Shown here: positions 44,767 through 53,862 of the stretch, piece after piece | Layout of the letters: every line of letters begins with the position of its first letter | How positions within the stretch are numbered: position 1 is the stretch's first letter | DNA from: Halioxenophilus aromaticivorans | GTDB lineage: Bacteria; Pseudomonadota; Gammaproteobacteria; Pseudomonadales; Cellvibrionaceae | DNA length: 64,000 bases | Direction: 5' to 3' | NCBI RefSeq assembly: GCF_042850945.1 | Contig: NZ_AP031496.1 | Location: 5,332,001 to 5,396,000, forward strand | The notes under the pieces: model-generated | What the model was told of the DNA's origin: nothing | The model's database searches: none | The model's input: the letters and a program-made list of their open reading frames with translations, nothing else | Made by a program: the position numbers and the translations under genes

Positions 44767-47622
44767 ATGGAACAGCCAATCGACATCGCCAATCTCGACC
44801 AAGGACTGGATCGGGACCAGCTCAAAAAACTTAAAAAGCGCTTTCTCGCCATCAGCGAAGAACGGCTGGCACGCACGCGTCTGGGCTTGAACGATCGCCA
44901 GCAACTGGTGCTGGACACCCTCGCCGCCTTGTTCCACTACAACCACCCGGGCTTACCCGGCTATGTGTCTCATAAAACCCCGGCCAAGCTCAGCAACTTT
45001 AAACCAGATAACCGCACCAAACTGGCGGTAAAACGGCTTTCTCGCAGTTTTAATTTTAATGAGCCCGCCGGCCGGAACAACGACATCTACGCGATTTTTA
45101 TTATGGGCAGTGTGGGCACCATCGCCCACGGCAGCCACAGCGATTTGGACGTATGGGTGTGTTACCGTCCGGGCTTGGACGCCGCCTCGGTTCAGCTGCT
45201 CACCCACAAAGGCGAACGCATTTCCCGCTGGGCCCAAACCCTAGGGGCAGAAGTGCACTGCTTTCCGATGGACAGTGAGGCGTTTAAATCTGGCCAAGAC
45301 GAAACCTTGGATGAAGAATCCAGTGGCAGCAGCCAACACTATTTATTGCTGGATGAATTCTACCGCACGGCCATTTGGCTGGGCGGGCGTATCCCCCTGT
45401 GGTGGTTTATTCCGCCGGAGCGAGAGCACGATTACGACCATTGCGCAGATTTGTTGCTGCGCAAACAATTTATTCGGCCAAAAGAGGTTTTGGATTTTGG
45501 CAGCACCGCCAAAATACCCGCCGGCGAATACATTGGCGCCGGAATTTGGCACCTCTATAAAGGCATAGATTCGCCTTACAAATCCGTGCTCAAACTGCTG
45601 TTACTCGAAGCCTACGCCAGCCAACACCCCCAAGGCATGCCATTGAGCGTAGACTTTAAAAAGTTGGTGTACTCCGGTGCAACGGAAATCGACACACTCG
45701 ACGCCTACGTACGACTGTATTGGCATTTGGAGGAATACCTAAGCCGCCGCAAAGAATCCAAGCGCTTGGAACTGATAAGGCGGGCATTTTACTTCAAGGT
45801 GCAGTGCCCACTGACGCGCAAACCGCGCCAGCAAAATCGCCTAGGCTGGCAGTGGAAAATCATGCAAGCCATGGCCGACCAATGGGGCTGGCGAAAAGAC
45901 GCCCTCACCCTGCTGGATAACCGTCAGGAATGGAAGGCCGGCCAGGTTAAATTGGAAAAACACCATCTAGTGCACGAGCTGATCACCAGCTACCGGTTTA
46001 TCACGCAGTTTGCTGGCAAGATTAAAGCCAAAAACGTGATTGATAAATCCGAACTGGAAGTACTCGGTCACAAATTGCATGCTGCCTTCGATCGCAAAGC
46101 CGGCAAAATAGAATTTATAAATCCGGATATTTCCAACAGCATCACCGAGTCTATGCTGTTGCTGCGCCACCGGCCCCAGCGCCCTAGTAACGAACGCTGG
46201 TCGGTCTATGCATTACCCAACCGAGCCACCCCGGCGTCGCGCCACCTACTGCTCAAGCAATCCAGCCAATTGAACGAAATTTTGTGTTGGAGCCTTGCCA
46301 ACGGCGTTATTGACCCTCAAACCGAAATATTAATTGAGGGCGCCAACATCAAACCCAACGCCATTCGCCAATATATGAGCTCGTTGTTGGCCTGCATTCC
46401 CCTACCCTTGGCCAAGCCAGACCACCGGGATTTTCAGAACGCCAGCACGCTAAAGAAAGTCATGGTGTTTGCCAACCTCACCGCCACCACTTTGGATGAC
46501 GACGCCGTTAGCCTAAGCCAGCGCAACCAGGATGCCTTTTGCTTTGGCGACGAGCCGCACAATTTAGTGCGCTCCATCGATGTGGTGTATTTAACCAGTT
46601 GGAACGAGCTGGTGTGTTTATCGTTTCCCCAGCAGGCGCTGCAAAAATTCACCCAGCGCTACTGGCAGCTATGCCAAGCCCAGGCCGCATCGCACCTACC
46701 AGAAATTACCGTATACTGTTCCCGCTCGCCCATTTCGACGGTGATCTGCGCTCGTATGAAGGATTACTTCAGCCAGCTAAACGAAGCCATCGCCGGCTCG
46801 GCCGCAAAACACAGCAACAAAAGTCTGCGTTTTATTTTTCAGACAGACACCCGTTATCACCTATTGCACGAGCAAGATCAACACACGCTGTTGCAGTCCT
46901 TCGATAGCGAAGAACTGCTCACCGAGGCCGTGCAAAAGCCGCGCAGCCAACCCAATTATTGGCACTTGGACAGCCGTGCAATGCACAACGACCCGTTGCG
47001 CCTAGTACTGGAAAACAGCGCCGCGCCGGGCATTAAAATCTTCTTTTATCTGCCCGCCACTAACCGCGCGCGGCTGTACTTTGTGGACGACTACCAAAAC
47101 ATCACTTTGCTGCAGTTTCCCTTCGGGCGCCTAATGAGCTTGCTGCAGTCTCTGCACCAATTTATACGCCACATCACCCAGCAGGCACTGGTCACCCATT
47201 ACGACGAGCAGGAATCGTTTGGCGTTTACCCGGTGAATTTCTATCAACTGAAGCGCGACAACGGCCGCTGGCGCCATTGTGAACACCTGCCAGTGGCCGC
47301 CGAAACCAAAGAGCCGACCGAATTTGAAGTTAAAGCCATCGCCGAGCCCGGCCAGAGTCGCCCAGTGGAATACCGTTTTATCTGCGACCAGACCGAGCTG
47401 GAAGGCGACCTGGCAAGCCAGCTCGACGCCACCGCCCGGATGATTCGTGCCCACCGCGGTTTGGCTGAAGCCTACCCGCTGTACATCAGCGATTTGGATT
47501 TGTCGCAATGCCGGGAACTCATCGCCGGCGGCCGAGACCTTCTGCTAAGCGACTATTTAAATGCCAAAAACCACCTGGAACAGCTGATCAACACCCGCAC
47601 TGGCTTTATCAACCAGCTCTAG
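44767..47622 (+). CDS. cyaA: Adenylate cyclase, class I
   Basis: Makes cAMP from ATP; the 951-residue length is normal for class I cyclases of gammaproteobacteria. The catalytic part lies in the first half, with IMGSVGTIAHGSHSDLDVW at about 113-131 and PLWWFIPPE near 212. The C-terminal regulatory half carries LQFPFGRLMSLLQSLHQF and ends in NTRTGFINQL. TATACT lies only 7 bp before the ATG and there is no clear ribosome site. With the -10 in that place the mRNA would begin at the start codon. Confidence 0.95.
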   Translation: MEQPIDIANLDQGLDRDQLKKLKKRFLAISEERLARTRLGLNDRQQLVLDTLAALFHYNHPGLPGYVSHKTPAKLSNFKPDNRTKLAVKRLSRSFNFNEPAGRNNDIYAIFIMGSVGTIAHGSHSDLDVWVCYRPGLDAASVQLLTHKGERISRWAQTLGAEVHCFPMDSEAFKSGQDETLDEESSGSSQHYLLLDEFYRTAIWLGGRIPLWWFIPPEREHDYDHCADLLLRKQFIRPKEVLDFGSTAKIPAGEYIGAGIWHLYKGIDSPYKSVLKLLLLEAYASQHPQGMPLSVDFKKLVYSGATEIDTLDAYVRLYWHLEEYLSRRKESKRLELIRRAFYFKVQCPLTRKPRQQNRLGWQWKIMQAMADQWGWRKDALTLLDNRQEWKAGQVKLEKHHLVHELITSYRFITQFAGKIKAKNVIDKSELEVLGHKLHAAFDRKAGKIEFINPDISNSITESMLLLRHRPQRPSNERWSVYALPNRATPASRHLLLKQSSQLNEILCWSLANGVIDPQTEILIEGANIKPNAIRQYMSSLLACIPLPLAKPDHRDFQNASTLKKVMVFANLTATTLDDDAVSLSQRNQDAFCFGDEPHNLVRSIDVVYLTSWNELVCLSFPQQALQKFTQRYWQLCQAQAASHLPEITVYCSRSPISTVICARMKDYFSQLNEAIAGSAAKHSNKSLRFIFQTDTRYHLLHEQDQHTLLQSFDSEELLTEAVQKPRSQPNYWHLDSRAMHNDPLRLVLENSAAPGIKIFFYLPATNRARLYFVDDYQNITLLQFPFGRLMSLLQSLHQFIRHITQQALVTHYDEQESFGVYPVNFYQLKRDNGRWRHCEHLPVAAETKEPTEFEVKAIAEPGQSRPVEYRFICDQTELEGDLASQLDATARMIRAHRGLAEAYPLYISDLDLSQCRELIAGGRDLLLSDYLNAKNHLEQLINTRTGFINQL

Positions 47623-47760
47623 GCCTGCAAAACCATAGAGTTAAACCCCACTCGCCTCATTAACCCAGTCCGCCTCATCAAGGCGCCAGCCAAGAACCCA
47701 GCAAGCCCCGCCCCCAAGCTTAACAGTGGGCCAAACTTTACTATGACTGCATAGGGGTTT

Positions 47761-47769
47761 TGTTATAAT
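47761..47769 (+). promoter_or_regulatory. Extended -10 promoter of the lptM-lysA-dapF operon
   Basis: TGTTATAAT carries the extended -10 TGN plus TATAAT (47764-47769), in the gap after cyaA. No good -35 is visible, as is usual for extended -10 promoters. The predicted start is about 25 bp before the lptM ATG. Confidence 0.7.
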
Positions 47770-47800
47770 CGGCCGTTTTTGTACGGCATTGGAGCGCAGC

Positions 47801-48004
47801 ATGGTTCTAGCAGCGGCAAAACGCGCAGTTCGCGGCGCTAAAATAAAGGCAATAGGGTGTTTGCTGGCAATCTTGGTAGCCATGGGCCTTGGTGGCTGCG
47901 GCCAAACCGGGCCGCTCTATCTACCAAAAGAGCAACCCCAGAGTGAAGCGGCCGTAGAGCAGCCAGCCCAATCCAACAGCCAGCCCCAGAGCAGCAACCC
48001 TTGA
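47801..48004 (+). CDS. lptM: LPS-assembly lipoprotein LptM
   Basis: A 67-residue lipoprotein known to help the LptD/E outer-membrane LPS translocon fold. The signal sequence ends in a lipobox (LGGC), followed by the family motif GQTGPLYLPKEQ. The start at 47801 has GGAG 6 bp upstream; a TTG start at 47789 is less likely. It is followed 21 bp later by lysA, an order known in pseudomonads. Confidence 0.88.
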   Translation: MVLAAAKRAVRGAKIKAIGCLLAILVAMGLGGCGQTGPLYLPKEQPQSEAAVEQPAQSNSQPQSSNP

Positions 48005-48025
48005 ACAGGCATTGAGTTAAGCAGT

Positions 48026-49291
48026 ATGAAGTTAAACGACCACAATCACATTTATTATCAAAATGGCCAGCTGCAAATGGAAGGTGTGGCCGTTTCGGAA
48101 TTGGCTAAGCAATACGGTACCCCGCTGTACCTCTACAGCAGCAGCGTTATCGCCGATAACTTCAACGCCTACAAGAACGCAGCCAAATCCATCCCAACGA
48201 TGGTGTGCTATGCCATTAAGGCCAATTCCAACCTAGCGATCTTGCAAGCTCTGGCCAAATTGGGCGCCGGCTTTGATATTGTCTCCGGCGGTGAACTTCA
48301 GCGCGTGCTGCAGGCCGGTGGCGATGCCAGTAAAGTGGTGTTTTCTGGCGTGGGTAAAACCGCCGATGAAATGGCACTAGCCTTGGAGGCTGGCGTGCAC
48401 TGTTTTAACGTGGAATCCGATGCCGAGCTCAGCTTGCTGTCCCGGGTGGCCAGCCAACGCGGGGACACTGCTCGCATCTCGCTGAGGGTTAACCCCGATG
48501 TCGACCCGAAAACACACCCGTACATTTCCACCGGCCTGCGCGACAATAAATTCGGTATCACCTTTGAGCAGGCCCCCGCCGTGTATCAACGCGCCGCCGG
48601 CTTACCGGGCATTGAAATTGTCGGCGTGGATTGCCACATCGGCTCACAGCTAACCGAACTGGCGCCCTTTAACGATGCCGTAGACCGCTTGCTGGAGCTG
48701 ATCGCCGAGCTTAAAGCCCAGGGCATCAGCTTGGAACACATCGATATGGGCGGCGGCTTGGGCATCAATTACTCAGGCAGCGAAGCACCGCCCACTAAGA
48801 GCAGTTACCTGGCCGCACTGGAGAGCAAGCTAGCCAACACCGGGCTTAGCCTTATCTTGGAACCTGGCCGCTCCATTGTTGGCGATGCCGGTGTTTTGGT
48901 AACCCAGGTCCAATATCTAAAACCCACAGCGCACAAAAATTTTGCCATCGTCGATGCCGCCATGAACGATAATATCCGCCCAGCGCTGTATCAGGCCGAG
49001 CAACGCATCGTATCGGTAACTGAAACCAGCGACGCGCCGGTGCAAACCTGGGATTTAGTGGGCCCGGTGTGCGAATCGGCGGACTTTATCGGCAAGGATC
49101 GACCACTGGCATTGACCGCCGGCGATTACCTGGCCCAGCTGGACGCCGGCGCCTACTGCTTTGGCATGGCATCCAACTACAATACCCGAGCCCGGGCCGC
49201 AGAGGTTTTAATTGCCGGCGATGACCACTGGCTGGTACGCGAACGCGAAACCTTTGCCGATCTAATACGCGGCGAACACCTATTGCCCTAG
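48026..49291 (+). CDS. lysA: Diaminopimelate decarboxylase
   Basis: Removes CO2 from meso-diaminopimelate to make lysine, using pyridoxal phosphate. The 421-residue protein has the cofactor lysine Lys65 in CYAIKANSN, SGGELQR near 92, and HIGSQ with the GGGLG loop after it. The Cys of GPVCESADF in the C-terminal beta domain completes the site with the partner subunit. It is in one operon with lptM and dapF. Confidence 0.95.
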   Translation: MKLNDHNHIYYQNGQLQMEGVAVSELAKQYGTPLYLYSSSVIADNFNAYKNAAKSIPTMVCYAIKANSNLAILQALAKLGAGFDIVSGGELQRVLQAGGDASKVVFSGVGKTADEMALALEAGVHCFNVESDAELSLLSRVASQRGDTARISLRVNPDVDPKTHPYISTGLRDNKFGITFEQAPAVYQRAAGLPGIEIVGVDCHIGSQLTELAPFNDAVDRLLELIAELKAQGISLEHIDMGGGLGINYSGSEAPPTKSSYLAALESKLANTGLSLILEPGRSIVGDAGVLVTQVQYLKPTAHKNFAIVDAAMNDNIRPALYQAEQRIVSVTETSDAPVQTWDLVGPVCESADFIGKDRPLALTAGDYLAQLDAGAYCFGMASNYNTRARAAEVLIAGDDHWLVRERETFADLIRGEHLLP

Positions 49292-49312
49292 GCCGGCGGA
49301 AGCAAACACACT

Positions 49313-50143
49313 ATGCGAATTCGTTTCACAAAAATGCACGGCTTGGGCAACGACTTTATGGTCATTGATGCCATTAGCCAGCAGCCGCAATTGGACGGTG
49401 CAGCCATCCGCAAACTGGCCGACCGCCAGTTTGGCATTGGCTTTGATCAATTGCTGTTGGTGGAGTGCCCCACCAAGCCCGACGTGGATTTCCGCTACCG
49501 CATTTACAACGCTGATGGCAGCGAAGTTGAAAACTGTGGCAATGGCGCACGCTGTTTTGCCAAATTTGTGCGCGACCGCAGGCTGACCGGTAAAAGCAGC
49601 ATCGCCGTGCAAACCGCCAACGGCATAATGACGCTAAACGTACAGGCCGATGGCCGCATCAGCGCTGATATGGGCGCGCCCATTTTGGCACCCCAAGAAG
49701 TACCCATTCAGCAGACCGAGCAGGCCTGCGTGTATACCCTAGAGCTGGATAACCAAACCATTGAGTTTGGTGCCGCCTCCATGGGTAATCCCCACGCCGT
49801 GCTGGTGGTAGACAACGTAGAAACCGCGCCAGTGGAGAGCCTAGGCCCTAAACTGGAAACCCACCCCATGTTTCCCAACCGCGTAAACGTGGGCTTCATG
49901 CAGGTGCTGGCACGCAACGAAATCAGTTTGCGGGTATTTGAACGAGGCGTGGGCGAAACTCTGGCCTGTGGCACCGGTGCCTGTGCGGCGGCGGTGGTGG
50001 GCCAACTGCAAGGCTTGCTGGATAGCCAGGTCACGGTGCATTTACCCGGCGGCGATCTCACCATCCAATGGCCAGGCCCCGGCCAGTCGCTGATCATGAC
50101 CGGGCCTGCGGTAACGGTTTATCAAGGACAAATTCGACTATGA
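49313..50143 (+). CDS. dapF: Diaminopimelate epimerase
   Basis: Interconverts LL- and meso-diaminopimelate for lysine and peptidoglycan. The 276-residue protein has the two catalytic cysteines in ENCGNGAR (Cys75) and LACGTGAC (about 221) and the start FTKMHGLGNDFMVID. It lies between lysA and the DUF484 gene and overlaps the latter by 4 bp. Confidence 0.96.
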   Translation: MRIRFTKMHGLGNDFMVIDAISQQPQLDGAAIRKLADRQFGIGFDQLLLVECPTKPDVDFRYRIYNADGSEVENCGNGARCFAKFVRDRRLTGKSSIAVQTANGIMTLNVQADGRISADMGAPILAPQEVPIQQTEQACVYTLELDNQTIEFGAASMGNPHAVLVVDNVETAPVESLGPKLETHPMFPNRVNVGFMQVLARNEISLRVFERGVGETLACGTGACAAAVVGQLQGLLDSQVTVHLPGGDLTIQWPGPGQSLIMTGPAVTVYQGQIRL

Positions 50144-50838
50144 GCAGCGCCAAGCCACCCGTCAATGCTGAGAGCGTCAGCGCGTTTTTAAGCGCCAACC
50201 CGGATTTTTTCCTCAAAAACATCAAACTGCTGCACGGGCTAAAACTGCCCCACGACAGCGGAAATGCCGTGTCTCTGATCGAAAAACAGGTCAGCGTATT
50301 GCGGGATAAAAACGTAGAGCTGCGCAACCGTCTAACCAACCTGGTGGACAACGCCCGCGAAAACGACGTGCTATTCGATAAGACCCGACGCCTGGTGTTA
50401 GCGCTATTGGAGGCCGAAGAGTTAGGGGATTTTGTCGACGCCCTGCTGTACAGCCTGGACAGCGACTTCCAGGTGCAGTTTAGTAGTTTGGTGATTTTTG
50501 ATGACGAACTCACCGGTTCCATTGGACCGGCGCGCATTTTTAATCAAACCCAGGCGTCTAAGTCATTCCCTAAACTGTGGCGCCTAAACAAGAGCATCTG
50601 CGGGCAACTTCCGCGGGAGGATTTGCGCGAGCTTTTCCCCAAGCACATTCAAGTGATTGCCTCAGCCGCCATCACTCCCCTCAACGACGGCTCACCCATC
50701 GGCCTGCTGGCGGTGGCCAATCGAGACCCAGAGTACTACCGCTCCAGCATGGGCACCTTGTTTTTGGGCTACATTGGCGAAATTATCAACCGCTGCCTGC
50801 CGCGCTTACTGAGCAAGGATATAGACCCACTGGCCTAG
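50140..50838 (+). CDS. DUF484 (GAF-like) protein
   Basis: A 232-residue protein of DUF484, with an N-terminal helical part (FLSANPDFFLKNIKLLHGL) and a GAF-like C-terminal domain (VIFDDELTG onward). The start at 50140 overlaps the dapF stop in an ATGA junction, and upstream starts are ignored. In Pseudomonas this gene precedes xerC; here xerC is not beside it and the next gene (sutA) is on the opposite strand. Function unknown. Confidence 0.88.
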   Translation: MSSAKPPVNAESVSAFLSANPDFFLKNIKLLHGLKLPHDSGNAVSLIEKQVSVLRDKNVELRNRLTNLVDNARENDVLFDKTRRLVLALLEAEELGDFVDALLYSLDSDFQVQFSSLVIFDDELTGSIGPARIFNQTQASKSFPKLWRLNKSICGQLPREDLRELFPKHIQVIASAAITPLNDGSPIGLLAVANRDPEYYRSSMGTLFLGYIGEIINRCLPRLLSKDIDPLA

Positions 50839-50896
50839 GCTTAAGCCAGCAGAGCCCACACATCAGTTGTTTTAACCCTGGTTCTAGCCTGAAGGA

Positions 50897-51160
50897 TTAG
50901 ATCGGGCGGCTGCCGTAGCTGCTGCTCGGTTTTTGCGGTGGGTCGGCGCATACGTGGGTGTCTACTTGGCTAATCTTACCGCCACGGGCTAGGAATTCGG
51001 CGATCTGCCGGTCTAGCTCTTCACGCTCTTTGTCTTTTGATGCCAAGCTATAGTCGATGGCAATACCGCTGTTGGACGAATCGTCGCTACTGCTGCTGTT
51101 ATCGTCCGCGGCATCTGTGCTGTCGATTGAGTCGAAGTCGTCGTCTAGATCGTCTGCCAT
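50897..51160 (-). CDS. sutA: SutA-like RNA-polymerase-binding regulator
   Basis: An 87-residue acidic small protein. The N-terminal 45 residues are rich in Asp and Ser and look disordered. The C-terminus (EFLARGGKISQV, then ADPPQKPSSSYGSRPI) matches SutA of Pseudomonas, which ends in a nearly identical ADPP-KP-S-YGSRPI. SutA binds RNA polymerase and raises transcription in slow growth. Conservation of this tail is the basis of the call. It stands alone, near glnK-amtB as in pseudomonads. Confidence 0.85.
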   Translation of the reverse strand: MADDLDDDFDSIDSTDAADDNSSSSDDSSNSGIAIDYSLASKDKEREELDRQIAEFLARGGKISQVDTHVCADPPQKPSSSYGSRPI

Positions 51161-51352
51161 AACCTGTCTGTCTCTTTTTAGGCTAAACCAAAGGAGTTGT
51201 ATTTATAGCGCAACTTTTTGGCAGAAGAATGGTTTTTTATCGGCTTTTTTAGCTTATTTTTTTCTTTATTTCAGAGTTTTAAATAGCCAAAGTTATAATT
51301 GTGGCCGTGCCGGCTATGAACATAAAAAAACCAACCAGCCGGACATAAAAAA

Positions 51353-51370
51353 GCCCCGCTAGTGCGAGGC
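51353..51370 (-). terminator. Terminator after glnK
   Basis: Stem GCCTCGC/GCGGGGC (one mismatch, minus strand) followed by six T at 51347-51352. It closes the glnK-amtB-glnK operon. Confidence 0.82.
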
Positions 51371-51416
51371 TTTCTAAAGTTTTCCAAACGTTTGCGCCGA
51401 GGCGTAAACGGTAATC

Positions 51417-51755
51417 TTATACCGCGTCGGCGCCGGTTTCCCCGGTACGAATGCGGATAATCTCATCCAAGGATGTGATGAAGATTTTGCCGTCACCGAT
51501 TTTACCGGTCTGAGCCGCTTTACTGATGGCCTCAACAGCCTGCTCAACAACACCCTCATCAATGGCCAATTCGATTTTTACTTTAGGCAGGAAATCAACG
51601 ACGTATTCAGCACCACGGTACAGCTCGGTGTGGCCCATTTGGCGGCCAAAGCCTTTAACTTCGGTTACCGTCATACCCTGTACACCCACTTCAGATAGTG
51701 CGCTGCGTACATCGTCTAATTTAAAAGGTTTGATAACAGCAGTGATTAATTTCAT
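51417..51755 (-). CDS. glnK: Nitrogen regulatory protein P-II (distal copy)
   Basis: A 112-residue PII protein that senses 2-oxoglutarate/glutamine status and blocks AmtB. The uridylylation tyrosine Tyr51 in RGAEYVVDFLP and the C-terminal GKIGDGKIF and RIRTGE loops are present. The start at 51755 (MKLITAVIKPF) is the family start; a 7-residue upstream extension is discarded. It follows amtB, and a second PII gene precedes amtB, so this operon encodes two PII proteins. Calling it GlnK or GlnB cannot be settled without more data. Confidence 0.92.
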   Translation of the reverse strand: MKLITAVIKPFKLDDVRSALSEVGVQGMTVTEVKGFGRQMGHTELYRGAEYVVDFLPKVKIELAIDEGVVEQAVEAISKAAQTGKIGDGKIFITSLDEIIRIRTGETGADAV

Positions 51756-51977
51756 GGATTTAGTCCTTATTGTCACTGTATCTCGATTCTTGTTTTGGTC
51801 ACGCTGTTGAAATCGATCAGCGGAGAATCACATCTCATACTCTAAACATACCACAACTTGGTGAATATGACAGTGTGGCTGAAAAGCTGTTCCAGAATCC
51901 ATTGCGGGGCAAACTGCTGGGTCTAGGAACGGCTTTGAATGATTTAGAGAGCCTATTCGCTTGTGCTTAGAAAGCAC

Positions 51978-52000
51978 TGTGCCCGCAGGACGCGGGCACA
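51978..52000 (-). terminator. Hairpin between amtB and the distal PII gene
   Basis: TGTGCCCGCG-TCC-TGCGGGCACA on the minus strand, a near-perfect stem. It has no run of T, so it may be an attenuator or an mRNA-end stabiliser between amtB and the downstream PII gene. Confidence 0.5.
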
Positions 52001-52013
52001 GATGGGATAGGTG

Positions 52014-53282
52014 TTACTTACCAGTACCAATGAACTCTGGGTAAGCTTCCATACCACACTCGGAAATGTCGACACCGTCGAACTCTTCCTCTTCGGATAC
52101 ACGTACACCAATAACTGCTTTGATGATGAACCAAACGATTAGGCTTGCTACAAACACCCAAACGAAGATAGTGATTGCGCCAAGAATCTGGCCCATGAAC
52201 GAAGCACCGCCATCGTCAGTCAGAGGGTTAGTAATTGGTACCAGTAACAGACCAAGCAAACCAACTACACCGTGAACAGAAATCGCTCCTACTGGGTCAT
52301 CAACTTTAAGCTTGTCTAAAGTTAGAATACTGAAGACTACAAGGACGCCACCCAAAGCTCCGAAAAGAGTCGCCTGAAGAGCAGAAGGAGTTGAAGGCTC
52401 GGCAGTAATTGCAACAAGTCCAGCCAAAGCACCATTCAGAGCCATTGTTAAGTCTGCTTTACCAAACATAATACGCGCAACCAAAAGTGCGGCAATCAAA
52501 CCACCTGCGGCGGCAGCGTTGGTATTCATAAAGACAACAGCAACAGCGTTTGCATTTTCTACGCTAGATGTGGCTAGAACTGAGCCACCATTGAAGCCGA
52601 ACCATCCCATCCATAGAATAAACGTACCGAGAGTTGCTAGCGGCAAGTTGGCACCAGGAATGGCATTTACTTCGCCGTTAGGACCATACTTACCCTTACG
52701 TGCGCCAAGTACCAACACACCCGCTAATGCAGCTGCAGCACCGGCCATGTGAACGATTCCAGAGCCAGCAAAGTCAGAAAATCCATTATCGCCAAGGTTG
52801 TAAAGACCGAATACATCTTTGCCACCCCAGGTCCAACCACCCTCCATTGGGTAAATCAAGCCAGTCATTGCTACAGCGAATATTAAAAAAGCCCATAGTT
52901 TCATCCGTTCTGCAACTGCACCAGATACAATAGACATGGCGGTAGCTACAAACACCACCTGGAAGAAAAAGTCCGCTGAAGGCGCATAAGTGTCTTCAAA
53001 CTCAGCAACACCATCACCGGTTATGCCAGAAAGGAAAGGTACAGCGCCGTGCAATCCATCTTCACCACCATACATAATCCAGTAGCCACACACCAGGAAC
53101 ATAGTGCAAGCAATAGCAAATAGAGCTACGTTCTTAGTTAAAATTTCTGTGGTATTTTTAGCCCGTACCAAGCCGGACTCAAGCATGGCGAAGCCAGCCG
53201 CCATCCACATTACCAGCGCGCCTGACACCAAGAAATAAAAGGTGTCTAAGGCATACTGGAGTTCAAAAATGTTGTTTTCCAT
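52014..53282 (-). CDS. amtB: Ammonium transporter
   Basis: A 422-residue inner-membrane ammonium channel with 11 predicted helices. The start MENNIFELQYALDTFYFLV lacks a cleavable signal peptide. Family features include VMWMAAGFAMLESG, WTWGGKDVFG, GSGIVHMAG (the His of the pore) and VHGVVGLLG (second pore His). It is flanked by two PII genes, which regulate the pore by blocking it. The operon is probably induced under nitrogen limitation by the upstream sigma-54 element. Confidence 0.97.
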   Translation of the reverse strand: MENNIFELQYALDTFYFLVSGALVMWMAAGFAMLESGLVRAKNTTEILTKNVALFAIACTMFLVCGYWIMYGGEDGLHGAVPFLSGITGDGVAEFEDTYAPSADFFFQVVFVATAMSIVSGAVAERMKLWAFLIFAVAMTGLIYPMEGGWTWGGKDVFGLYNLGDNGFSDFAGSGIVHMAGAAAALAGVLVLGARKGKYGPNGEVNAIPGANLPLATLGTFILWMGWFGFNGGSVLATSSVENANAVAVVFMNTNAAAAGGLIAALLVARIMFGKADLTMALNGALAGLVAITAEPSTPSALQATLFGALGGVLVVFSILTLDKLKVDDPVGAISVHGVVGLLGLLLVPITNPLTDDGGASFMGQILGAITIFVWVFVASLIVWFIIKAVIGVRVSEEEEFDGVDISECGMEAYPEFIGTGK

Positions 53283-53353
53283 AGTGGATCTCCAAGATTC
53301 TTACGTCTAACTATCCTGTCTTTCAAACAGCGGTTATCGGGAATTGCAGGGCC

Positions 53354-53692
53354 CTATAGGGCATCTTCGCCGGTTTCACCTGTTCGAATACGAATAACTT
53401 GTTCGAGGTTACAAATAAAGATTTTACCGTCGCCGATTTTGCCGCTGTGCGATGCCTTGCTCACAGCTTCTACTACGGCTTCGAGCTGATCGTCGGAAAC
53501 CGCTACTTCCAATTTGGTTTTAGGCAAAAAGTCCACAACGTACTCCGCTCCACGGTAGAGCTCGGTGTGACCTTTCTGACGACCAAATCCTTTAACTTCG
53601 GTAACAGTAATACCCTGTACACCAATGTCGGATAGCGCTTCACGAACGGCATCAAGTTTGAATGGTTTAATAACAGCTGTTACTAATTTCAT
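53354..53692 (-). CDS. glnK: Nitrogen regulatory protein P-II (proximal copy)
   Basis: A 112-residue PII protein, close in sequence to the distal copy (same Tyr51 in RGAEYVVDFLPK, same GKIGDGKIF). It is the first gene of the glnK-amtB-glnK operon, with a sigma-54 type element about 65 bp before its start. Having two PII genes around one amtB suggests specialised roles; it could equally be the housekeeping GlnB-like form. Confidence 0.93.
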   Translation of the reverse strand: MKLVTAVIKPFKLDAVREALSDIGVQGITVTEVKGFGRQKGHTELYRGAEYVVDFLPKTKLEVAVSDDQLEAVVEAVSKASHSGKIGDGKIFICNLEQVIRIRTGETGEDAL

Positions 53693-53755
53693 GCCTTCCC
53701 CCTGGTTTTGTAGTGCGGGCGATTGTTGTACAACTCACCCTACTGGTAGACGTAA

Positions 53756-53772
53756 GGCATGCCCTACGCCAA
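53756..53772 (-). promoter_or_regulatory. Sigma-54 type promoter of glnK-amtB-glnK
   Basis: On the minus strand TTTGGCGTAGGGCATGCC has GG and GC separated by exactly 10 bp, with the -24 sequence TTGGCGT close to the TTGGCAC consensus. The predicted start is about 53745, 53 bp before the PII ATG. The -12 part is weaker (CATGC for TTGC). Confidence 0.55.
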
Positions 53773-53862
53773 AAACTGCTTTGTTATCAGCCGGCTGGCT
53801 GAAAAGGGGCGGCCGCTTGCGCTAACCACCCCTCAACACTATCCATTATTCAATGGACTAAC

